Positions 32,742-38,989 of a stretch of 38,989 nt of DNA are shown here, piece by piece. The translations under genes and the position numbers were made by a program. Each line of letters begins with the position of its first letter. Position 1 is the first letter of the stretch. Location of the stretch: contig CANISR010000010.1 of assembly GCA_947470105.1 (NCBI GenBank), positions 1-38,989 of the forward strand, in the 5' to 3' direction. The notes beneath the pieces are model-generated. The model searched no databases. It was not told where the DNA came from and saw nothing but the letters and a program-made list of their open reading frames with translations. Origin of the DNA: Fidelibacterota bacterium. GTDB taxonomy: Bacteria; Pseudomonadota; Alphaproteobacteria; Rhodospirillales; Rhodospirillaceae.

Positions 32742-33290
32742 TCAGCACGAATATCTCCACACAAACGCAGGCGGAATATTCAAGAGCTCCAGGCCGGCCA
32801 TTTTGCTGTTGGGGAAAATCCCGGCGAAGGGATCGTGCGGGAAATAGGTATAGGTGATGAGCTCGGCGATCATGCCGGTCTTGTGGCCGCGGGCGATGGC
32901 GGCGCTCAGGCGGCCGAATTCCGGATTGTTGATGCTCGGGATGCTGCTGATGACCACGGTCGGCGTGTTCAATTGCGCGAGCACCGGCATGGCGCAGCCG
33001 TCGAGGATGGTGCGGTCGGGAAACGCCACGCGCAGGGCGTCGAAGCGCTTGGTGTCGCGCTCGATGCTGACCGTGCTCGGGGGCAATACGCGGGTGACGG
33101 AGCCGTACCCGGCGCCGAGTTCAAGGACCGGCAGCGTCGCGTCGCTGATCGCATTCTTCATGCGGCGCGCCAGCCAGTGCGAGGACTCGCAGATGGCGCC
33201 GATGCTGGCCCAGTCGGAAAGGTCCGCCAGGTGCTTGCCGGGTTTACCCAAACCGGCGCGCAGCAGCGCGAGTGCTCCTGTGTACTCCAT
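32742..33290 (-). CDS. Small class I SAM methyltransferase (phospholipid N-methyltransferase-like)
   Basis: 182 residues. Motif I of the class I fold is VLELGAGYGSVTRVL (about 54-68); VSIERDTKRFDAL follows as strand 2 with its acidic residue, and SIPSIN marks the later active-site segment. Size and the N-terminal WASIGAICESSHWLARRM are like the PmtA-type phospholipid methyltransferases of alphaproteobacteria, which start with similar 'AV.PSS..LA..M'. It may methylate phosphatidylethanolamine; the assignment to PmtA is moderate. It begins a minus operon with the sulfatase-fold enzyme, suggesting a common role in envelope lipid modification. Confidence 0.78.
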   Translation of the reverse strand: MEYTGALALLRAGLGKPGKHLADLSDWASIGAICESSHWLARRMKNAISDATLPVLELGAGYGSVTRVLPPSTVSIERDTKRFDALRVAFPDRTILDGCAMPVLAQLNTPTVVISSIPSINNPEFGRLSAAIARGHKTGMIAELITYTYFPHDPFAGIFPNSKMAGLELLNIPPAFVWRYSC

Positions 33291-33521
33291 AGGCCTAGTG
33301 TCCCCCCGGACGGTCGTTCCCGCGTAACGCCATAGTCATGTATCCTTCACAAGGAGAATAATCAATTACAATCAAAGGTTTATTTGCTTCGCGACTCGGG
33401 AAATGACAGCTTTTCGGCAGGCACCCCGGGCCGTGGACCGGCTGTCATTCGACCTGTGAGGCTCGCCAAGTCCGGGGCTATAGTGACGCCGCTTCAACGC
33501 CATATGAGGGAGGGACTTCCA

Positions 33522-34595
33522 ATGCGCGCCCCGCGGCTTTCTGCTTTCGTGATCCTCGCTGCCCTGACTTCGGGCTCTGGTTTCATCCATCCGGCGACCG
33601 CAGCGGCACCGGCCGCGCCTGCCGCCGCCGCCGATCCGGTCGCGGCCGGCTCCCGCGTCGCTATGGCCCCGCGGAAACTCTCGCCCGAAGAACAGGCCGA
33701 TTCCGATGGGCTGCGCGCGCTCGCCAAAGCCACACCGATGCTGCCCATGGAACGTGTCGAAATAAAGGTCGATGCACCGTTCCCCATCGCCGCGGTCAGC
33801 GCCATGACCCAGGACAAACAAGGCAACATTTGGATCTTTCACCGCCCCGAAGACCGCAATATCGACCCGGTGGTGATGCTTGACGCCAAGGGCAAATACA
33901 TCCGCTCCTTCGGCAAGGGGCTGTATGCCATTCCGCACGGCATCCGCATCGACCCGGAAGGCAACGTGTGGACCATCGACGCCCATAATTCGACGGTGTT
34001 CAAGTTCTCGCCCGAGGGCAAGAAACTGGTGGACATCAGCGTCGGCGAAATCCCGGATGCCACACGCCCGTTCTGCGGCGCCACTGATGTGACATTCGGC
34101 AAGAACGGTCACGTTTACGTGTCCGACGGCTACTGCAACGCCCGCTTCATCGAGTACGACGCTGCAGGCAAAAAAGTGCGCCAGTGGGGCAGCGCCGGCA
34201 AGGGTGACGGCCAGTTCAACCTTGTCCACGACATCTCGCTCAGCGCCGATAACATCCTCTACGTCGCCGACCGCGAAAGCGGCCGCGTTCAGTGGTTCGA
34301 TCTCGAAGGCAAATACCTCGGCCAGAAGCATTTCGGCGGGCAGTTGTTCAGCGCCGCCGTGGCGCCGGACGGCATGGTCTATGTCGGCACCCACGCCAAA
34401 GGCATCGGCTATGAAACGGACTCGACCATCTTCAAGTTCAATCCCAAGACCGGCCAGGTCATCGGCAAACTTGAAGCGTTCGCGCACCAGATGACCATCG
34501 GCGCCGACGGCACGGTCCTGCCGGGGGCGGTGACCGTGAAGATCGGCAACGATCCCAACAGCACCTCGATCCTGGTGTTCCGCACCAAGAAGTAG
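33522..34595 (+). CDS. Secreted NHL-repeat beta-propeller protein (peptidylglycine lyase-like)
   Basis: 357 residues from ATG 33522, with GAGGGAGGG about ten bases upstream; an upstream frame would bury the signal. A signal peptide (LSAFVILAALTSGSGFIHPATA) is followed by an Ala/Pro linker (25-50) and a six-bladed propeller. Blades follow the NHL pattern: GNIWIFHRPEDRN, YAIPHGIRIDPEGNVWTIDAHN, TDVTFGKNGHVYVSDGYCNARFIEYDAAGK, NLVHDISLSADNILYVADRES, MVYVGTHAKG. The pattern resembles peptidyl-alpha-hydroxyglycine alpha-amidating lyases; bacterial members are common and mostly uncharacterised. It is a single gene with its own strong terminator. Confidence 0.88.
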   Translation: MRAPRLSAFVILAALTSGSGFIHPATAAAPAAPAAAADPVAAGSRVAMAPRKLSPEEQADSDGLRALAKATPMLPMERVEIKVDAPFPIAAVSAMTQDKQGNIWIFHRPEDRNIDPVVMLDAKGKYIRSFGKGLYAIPHGIRIDPEGNVWTIDAHNSTVFKFSPEGKKLVDISVGEIPDATRPFCGATDVTFGKNGHVYVSDGYCNARFIEYDAAGKKVRQWGSAGKGDGQFNLVHDISLSADNILYVADRESGRVQWFDLEGKYLGQKHFGGQLFSAAVAPDGMVYVGTHAKGIGYETDSTIFKFNPKTGQVIGKLEAFAHQMTIGADGTVLPGAVTVKIGNDPNSTSILVFRTKK

Positions 34596-34607
34596 TCACG
34601 AAGACAA

Positions 34608-34643
34608 AAAACGGCCGGCGCCTTCACGAGCGCCGGCCGTTTT
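34608..34643 (+). terminator. Rho-independent terminator after the propeller gene
   Basis: A perfect 14-base stem (AAAACGGCCGGCGC at 34608-34621, GCGCCGGCCGTTTT at 34630-34643) encloses an 8-base loop. The right arm ends in TTTT and the left begins in an A-run, so the hairpin could work on both strands. It is 12 bases after the stop codon at 34595. Confidence 0.92.
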
Positions 34644-34881
34644 CATTTGCAGCCTTCAGTTCTGGCGCGCGCGGCGTAGCACTGCATGCGCTGGCGCCGA
34701 CGGGGGCAGAGCCGCCTTTCCTTGTGGCCCAGCTCGCCGTCCTGATTTCTTTTGTGATCGCAGGGGTCCTGGCGACCAGGCCGTTCCAACAGGCGCCGGT
34801 GGCTGCCTAAGCCCAAGGGTTGCGTACAGGAATCCAACACCTTAAAGCTGCCTCTCGGGGGTGACAGGCAGGCTGAGGTTG
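34644..34881. other. Intergenic region without a supported gene
   Basis: These 238 bases follow the terminator and precede the next plus-strand gene. Open frames here look random. It should hold the promoter for the downstream transporter-like gene; GAGG seven bases before the ATG at 34882 is a fair ribosome-binding site. No repeat or RNA structure was recognised. Confidence 0.45.
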
Positions 34882-37845
34882 ATGAAGATTCGCGTGTCGG
34901 GTCGGGTGATGAGCTTCGCGGTCCTGGCCACGGCCTTGGCTGCCGCCAACACCTATGGCTCGACGATCGCCGCCGCCCTGTTCCTGAACCGCGCCGGCGC
35001 CACCGCCATCCCGCTTTACTATGTGCTTTACGCCGCGCTCTCGATCCCCTTGTCGGTGGCGTTCTCGCGGGTGATCGACCGCTGGCCGCGCCCGGTGTTA
35101 TTCAGAGCGCTGCTGGCGCTGGGCGCCGTTGCCATGGCCGCGGCCGCACCATTGGCGCGGAGTGAGTCGGTCGCGCTGTTCTACGCGCTCTACATCGTCG
35201 TCAGCGTTTTCGAACAGCTCAGCTACAGCGTCTTCTATGTGTTGATCGCGGACTACTTCACTTCCGTGGAAACCAATCGCAGCACCACGGCGCTGGCGGT
35301 GGGCATGGCGCTCGGGGGGCTTGCGGGCGGCGGCCTGGCAGGTGTGGGCGCCGAGCATTTTTCCGCCGCCAGCCTGATGTTCGGGATGCCCGCGCTGTTG
35401 GCCGGCGTGGCGGGACTGTTCATGGTCATCCGCCGTACGACGCCGCCGCTGGGAGAAGCCGAGCCTCAGGCCGAGGAGGGCCTGATGGCCAGCCTCGCCG
35501 CGCTGCGACCGCTAATTGCCCGTTATCCCATCGTCACATTCCTCGCGGCCGGCGTGTTCCTCAATATCGTCGTGCAGAGCTTGATCGAATACCAGGTGTT
35601 CGTGGTTTACACCGAGCACTATCCCGATGAACGGGAGCTGACCCAGTTTCTCGGCGTGCTCAACGGCGTATTGAACCTGGTGAATATCGTCACCAGTTTT
35701 CTGCTGACGGGACCGCTGCTGGCGCGTGTGGGCGTCGCGCGCATGAACCTGGTCTACCCGGCCATGACCATCTCGGCCTTCGCGGCCCTGGGCGCGTCGT
35801 TTTCATTGCCGGCGGCGATCTTCAGCCACACGGTCTACGACCCCTGGGCCCACAGTGTGGATGCGCCGGTATTCGTCGCCAACTACAACGCCATGCCGCA
35901 CCGCTTCGTCGGGCGCGTCCGCATCTTCAACGACGGTCTGATGTATCCCCTGGCCATGGCGGCGGCGGGCGCCGGGCTGTGGATGTTCCAGGACGTCGTC
36001 TCCCAAGGCACGGTGACGGCGATTGGTTTCCTGTTCGCGATCGCCTTCCTGGTGTGCGGCTTCTTTATCCGCCGCTCCTACACCCGCGGGCTCATGGAGA
36101 TGCTGCGCTCGGGCTCGGTGGATTTGAACGATAGCGAGGATGCCATCGGCGTTGTGCCGCCGGAGCTGCACGGCGACATCCGCAGACTCCTCGGCAGCGG
36201 CGACGAGCACAGCCAGGGTCTGGGACTGGAGCTGGCAGCGCGCAGCGATCCGCGCCTGTTCCAGCGCGAGATCGAAGACCTGGTGGCCCGCGCCGCGGCC
36301 CCCGTGCGCAGCATCTTCATTCGCCAGTTCGCCAGCCAACTGACGCCGGAGCTGACCGGGATGCTGCTCAGCCTGCTGGAGGCCGAGGAAGCCTCCGTGC
36401 GCGCCACCGCCATGGAAGCACTGATGACGGCGAACCATCGCCTGGACGATACCTTGCTGGAAAAGCTGGCGCGCGATCCTGCCATCAGCGTGGCGAGCCT
36501 CGCCGCTGTCGAAGCGTTCAGGCGCGGTCATGAAACCCCAGCGGTCACAACAGCCATTGACCGCCTGCTGGCCGCCAACGAGGCCTTGAGATTGCGGGTG
36601 CTGCAGGCCATCCGCCGCTGCAACGATCCAGCACTGCTGCCGATTCTCGATCGCCTGCGCCAAACGTCTTCGGACCGGGTGATGACCGCGGTTCTCGACG
36701 CCGCCGCGGATCTCGGCCCGAATACTTCGGTGCCGGGATGGGCCCACGAGACGCTCATCATGGCCACCGATCCTCACCAAGGGGCCTTGCGCGCCGCAGC
36801 CTACCGCTTGCTGGCGACCCAGGGCGACCCTGGCGACATCTTCACCGTGGCGGCGGGATTGGAAGACCCCTTGAAAGAAGTGCGCCTCGCGGCTGCCGCC
36901 GGACTTGCGGCCTTCGGCGAGGCGGCCCTGCCCGCAGTCGAGAGCGCGCTCCGCTCGGGCCAGGATATTCACGAGGATGCGGCCACCGAGGCGGCGGGGC
37001 GCATCGGCGGCGCGGCGGTAGATCATTTGCTGTACCAGCATCTCGCGGCCCGGCATTTCAGCGCGGTGAAGCGCAACACCCGCTGGCTGCAGTTGCTGCC
37101 GCCGGTGGATGGCAGCGCCAACGACCCTTGGACGCCGCTGGCGACAGCTCTTACGGACGCCAACCGCCGTGCCCTCGATGTTGCGTTGGATATCCTAGGC
37201 GCGCTGGGCTACCGACGCACCCTTCAAGCTATGCGCGGCATTCTCTCCAACGGATCGGCCCGCAGCCGGGCCAATGCGGTGGAAACCATCGCTTCCATCG
37301 GCCATCGCCGATTCGTTCAGCCGCTCCTGCCCATGCTCGAAGCTGGCCTCGACGCGGTGGTGGTGCGGCAAGGCGCCGGTTCGCCGTCGGAACTGGCGGA
37401 GATGCTGAAGGCCGCGGCCGCTGATCCCAACCGCTGGATCCGCGCCGGCGTGTTGTTCGCCGATTTATTGAATATGCCGCCGGACGGCGAAGCCGACCCC
37501 ATCGTTCAAAACACCGCCACGCACTTGCGCAGCCCCACAACCGAGGAATCCGTCATGAACCGCCTCATTTTCCTGAAATCGGTGCCGTTGTTCGCCGGGC
37601 TCTCGCTGGACGACCTCTTGTCTGTCGATCAGGCTCTGGGTCACGAAGACTACCTGGCGGGCGAGGCCATGACACCGGCACCACGCTCTATATCCTGGCC
37701 AGCGGCACAGCCGCAGTGCGGCTCGGCGGCAGCGCGCCGGATGGATCGAACGGCAAGGAGGTCGCCCGCCTGTCGGCCGGGGATTTCTTCGGCGAGATGT
37801 CGCTGTTCGACGATCAGCCGCGATCGGCCACGGTCATGGCCGTAA
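34882..37845 (+). CDS. MFS/nucleotide-carrier-like protein with HEAT repeats, C-terminus frameshifted
   Basis: In this frame about 987 residues from ATG 34882; a GTG at 34861 is possible. About 12 membrane segments (1-400) begin AVLATALAAANTYGSTIAAALFLNRAG, like ATP/ADP-carrier (Npt) or MFS transporters. HEAT-type repeats follow (about 430-880; e.g. VRATAMEALMTAN, LRAAAYRLLATQGDPGD, RLAAAAGLAAFGEAALP). The start of a cyclic-nucleotide-binding domain (LIFLKSVPLFAGLSLDDLLSV) comes at about 895. After GEAM at 37660-37671 the frame turns to non-coding-looking sequence and stops at 37845, while the rest of the domain continues in another frame. Transporter-HEAT-CNBD fusions occur in other bacteria; the substrate is unknown. 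The break may be a real mutation or a sequencing error. Confidence 0.85.
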   Translation: MKIRVSGRVMSFAVLATALAAANTYGSTIAAALFLNRAGATAIPLYYVLYAALSIPLSVAFSRVIDRWPRPVLFRALLALGAVAMAAAAPLARSESVALFYALYIVVSVFEQLSYSVFYVLIADYFTSVETNRSTTALAVGMALGGLAGGGLAGVGAEHFSAASLMFGMPALLAGVAGLFMVIRRTTPPLGEAEPQAEEGLMASLAALRPLIARYPIVTFLAAGVFLNIVVQSLIEYQVFVVYTEHYPDERELTQFLGVLNGVLNLVNIVTSFLLTGPLLARVGVARMNLVYPAMTISAFAALGASFSLPAAIFSHTVYDPWAHSVDAPVFVANYNAMPHRFVGRVRIFNDGLMYPLAMAAAGAGLWMFQDVVSQGTVTAIGFLFAIAFLVCGFFIRRSYTRGLMEMLRSGSVDLNDSEDAIGVVPPELHGDIRRLLGSGDEHSQGLGLELAARSDPRLFQREIEDLVARAAAPVRSIFIRQFASQLTPELTGMLLSLLEAEEASVRATAMEALMTANHRLDDTLLEKLARDPAISVASLAAVEAFRRGHETPAVTTAIDRLLAANEALRLRVLQAIRRCNDPALLPILDRLRQTSSDRVMTAVLDAAADLGPNTSVPGWAHETLIMATDPHQGALRAAAYRLLATQGDPGDIFTVAAGLEDPLKEVRLAAAAGLAAFGEAALPAVESALRSGQDIHEDAATEAAGRIGGAAVDHLLYQHLAARHFSAVKRNTRWLQLLPPVDGSANDPWTPLATALTDANRRALDVALDILGALGYRRTLQAMRGILSNGSARSRANAVETIASIGHRRFVQPLLPMLEAGLDAVVVRQGAGSPSELAEMLKAAAADPNRWIRAGVLFADLLNMPPDGEADPIVQNTATHLRSPTTEESVMNRLIFLKSVPLFAGLSLDDLLSVDQALGHEDYLAGEAMTPAPRSISWPAAQPQCGSAAARRMDRTARRSPACRPGISSARCRCSTISRDRPRSWP

Positions 37846-37982
37846 CCGACACGGCCGTGCTGACACTGGAACGGGACAGGTTCTCGACCCTGGTGCTGCA
37901 GCGCCCCGAAGTGCTGCTGCACATTTGCCGCATGTTCGGTAACCGCTTGCACGAAACCAATCGGAAATTATTGGCAGCCTGA
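37671..37982 (+). pseudogene. Out-of-frame end of the cyclic-nucleotide-binding domain
   Basis: In a frame shifted from the upstream gene, DTGTTLYILASGTAAVRL (from 37671) and then GDFFGEMSLFDDQPRSATV give the beta roll and phosphate-binding cassette of a CNBD, ending at residue LLAA and TGA 37980-37982. It has no good start of its own; a GTG at 37716 lies inside the domain. It is therefore the missing C-terminus of the transporter-HEAT protein. A loss of about 11 bases near 37671 would restore the usual 'GEx..xxGDxGxxLY' spacing. Its stop abuts the SET gene stop on the other strand. Confidence 0.8.
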
Positions 37983-38528
37983 TTATTCGGCGGCGTTGGC
38001 GGCGCGCTTGCGGTCGATGCGCCGCTGCAGATACGGCGAGAAATGGCCACGATTGACGGCCTGTACGTCGCTGCGCTGCCAATCATCGCTGGCCACCCGC
38101 TGGCGGCAGGGGCTCTTCGAACAGGCGCAGGGGAATTCCAGGAAGGCGCTGGAATCCGTCGTGGCGTAATCGAAGGTGATTTCCTCACCGGGCTGGATAC
38201 GCCGCAGCGCGACCAGGGTGATCTGGCCGCTCAGGCCGCAGGTGGGTTGGCAACAGTGGTTGACCAGTTCGGCCGCGTCGATGGGTTCCAGGGGCGCCAG
38301 GAACTGCTCGTCCTCCACCTGGACGACGTAGCGGCGCAACTCGGGCGGGATGGCTTCGGCGTCGGTCCGGTTGACGATCCGGCCGCCCCAGACCGCGACC
38401 ACGTCGCCCGCCTCGATGGCGCCCACCGCAAAAACACCGCGCCCGGCCTTGTCGGTGCAGGCGCGCACCGCGACCTTGGCCGACAGGTAATTTGCATAGG
38501 AGGCCGGTTCGGACATTGCTTCAGCCAT
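37983..38528 (-). CDS. SET-domain protein, putative lysine methyltransferase
   Basis: 181 residues. Residues about 18-125 form the SET fold: GRGVFAVGAIEAGDVVAVWGG at the start, then N90-H91-CCQPTCGL (SET motif III, SAM-binding) and GEEITFDYAT with Y121, the catalytic tyrosine. A cysteine cluster C134-x-C136-xxxx-C141 resembles a post-SET zinc site, with the fourth ligand possibly C96. Bacterial SET proteins methylate lysines of cellular or host proteins; no target is visible. The gene is 6 bases after the end of a SAM methyltransferase gene and likely shares its transcript. A second in-frame ATG (MSEP) is possible. Confidence 0.87.
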   Translation of the reverse strand: MAEAMSEPASYANYLSAKVAVRACTDKAGRGVFAVGAIEAGDVVAVWGGRIVNRTDAEAIPPELRRYVVQVEDEQFLAPLEPIDAAELVNHCCQPTCGLSGQITLVALRRIQPGEEITFDYATTDSSAFLEFPCACSKSPCRQRVASDDWQRSDVQAVNRGHFSPYLQRRIDRKRAANAAE

Positions 38529-38534
38529 GAGTGG

Positions 38535-38989
38535 TCATGCCGGCTTGCGCAGCACGAAGATCATGCGCCGGGAGGCGGGCGAGTTGTCCATCTTCAGGCC
38601 TTGGACAAAGTCGCCGTAGCATTCGACGATATCGAGACCGCCCGCGAGCTTGATGAGTGCTACAAACTCCTGCGGCAGCGTAAAGCGCTCCCGTGCTTTA
38701 TCGGGATAGTCGACGGTTTTTCCGTTTTCCGTGACACGGAGGATGGTCTCCACTTCGGCCACCTGGGTAAAGGCGTCGGGCTCCGGATCGTTGACGGCCC
38801 AGATGATCTCAACCTTGATGCCATCGCGCTCGCCGCGATAGGCATGGCGGCCGTAGTTCCACATGGAACAGTCGCGGGGGTGGGTAACTTCGAATAGATA
38901 AATGCCGCCGGGGGTCAGGTTCTTGGCCACCGTGCGGAAGTGTTCGACCAGATCGTCGCCGGTGGAGAGGCAGTCGATGCTGTCGTACA
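38535..38989 (-). CDS. SAM-dependent methyltransferase, 5' end outside the window
   Basis: The last 151 codons of a gene that runs off the right edge; reading stays open to base 38989. Upstream of a GTG at 38930 the frame still reads like protein: YDSIDCLSTGDDLVEHFRTVAKNLTPGG, the motif IV-V region of class I SAM methyltransferases ('FD.i.cl..sl.yl......a...L.PGG'). It then continues IYLFEVTHP, ERDGIKVEIIW, TVDYPDKARERFTLPQEFVALIKLAGGLDIV, matching the C-terminal half of this fold. The SAM-binding glycine motif lies outside the window. The small molecule or protein substrate is unknown. It precedes the SET gene in one operon. Confidence 0.83.
   Translation of the reverse strand, partial: YDSIDCLSTGDDLVEHFRTVAKNLTPGGIYLFEVTHPRDCSMWNYGRHAYRGERDGIKVEIIWAVNDPEPDAFTQVAEVETILRVTENGKTVDYPDKARERFTLPQEFVALIKLAGGLDIVECYGDFVQGLKMDNSPASRRMIFVLRKPA

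Noticed and set aside
35803-37056. Long minus-strand frame opposite the HEAT repeats
   Set aside because: Antisense shadow of a clear repeat protein; Arg/Gly/His-rich with no motifs.
1-38989. tRNA, rRNA, CRISPR arrays, insertion sequences, prophage
   Set aside because: No cloverleaf with a terminal CCA-like end, no regularly spaced direct repeats, and no transposase, integrase or phage structural gene was recognised by reading.

Overview
The window is about 39 kb of GC-rich, densely packed bacterial chromosome. Overlapping ATGA/GTGA gene junctions, many GTG/TTG starts and small conserved proteins of alphaproteobacterial type suggest an alphaproteobacterium, perhaps Rhodospirillales-like. This placement rests on gene style and remembered families, not on a marker gene. 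I found no rRNA, tRNA, CRISPR array, insertion sequence or phage gene.

Region 1 (1-7861) is a nucleotide-sugar/surface-polysaccharide block. The minus-strand operon holds two extended SDR epimerases, an unusual nucleotidyltransferase-kinase fusion with HldE-type domains in reversed order, and the start of a DegT-type aminotransferase. The divergent plus-strand operon holds an E1-type thiamine-diphosphate dehydrogenase pair (alpha, beta) with no E2/E3 beside it, a TIGR04372-like glycosyltransferase and a class II aldolase. I infer a pathway for an unusual, perhaps carbon-branched, sugar.

Region 2 (7854-16923) is housekeeping and transport. It holds a TauE-type exporter, three small conserved proteins (9009-9722), a minus-strand operon (amino-acid permease, TPR-glycosyltransferase-like protein, FAD amine/amino-acid oxidase, DUF485 protein, ActP-like symporter) and an AIM24-family protein.

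Region 3 (16929-30880) is the most interesting part. Fifteen consecutive genes, nearly all of unknown function, look like one cell-envelope system. It includes a secreted CsgG/FlgO-like protein, a divergent lipoprotein with a DUF4384-like C-terminus, a lytic transglycosylase, two cytoplasmic unknowns, a membrane protein with a long Pro/Ala linker, a second lipoprotein, two secreted helical proteins, a divergent ExbB/TolQ-like plus ExbD/TolR-like pair, and two membrane-anchored Pro/Ala-rich spanning proteins (one TonB-like in layout). A convergent two-gene operon then encodes a secreted caspase-fold protease and a secreted protein with two copies of a surface-antigen-type Cys motif. The parts suggest a proton-driven machine crossing the peptidoglycan, with a periplasmic caspase-like protease as partner. 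I know of no described system with this gene set.

Region 4 (31186-38989) holds an LtaS-type sulfatase-fold transferase with a small methyltransferase, a secreted NHL-type beta-propeller protein with a strong terminator, a large MFS/nucleotide-carrier-like protein fused to HEAT repeats and a cyclic-nucleotide-binding domain (frameshifted near 37671), a bacterial SET-domain protein, and the 3' part of a SAM methyltransferase running off the end.
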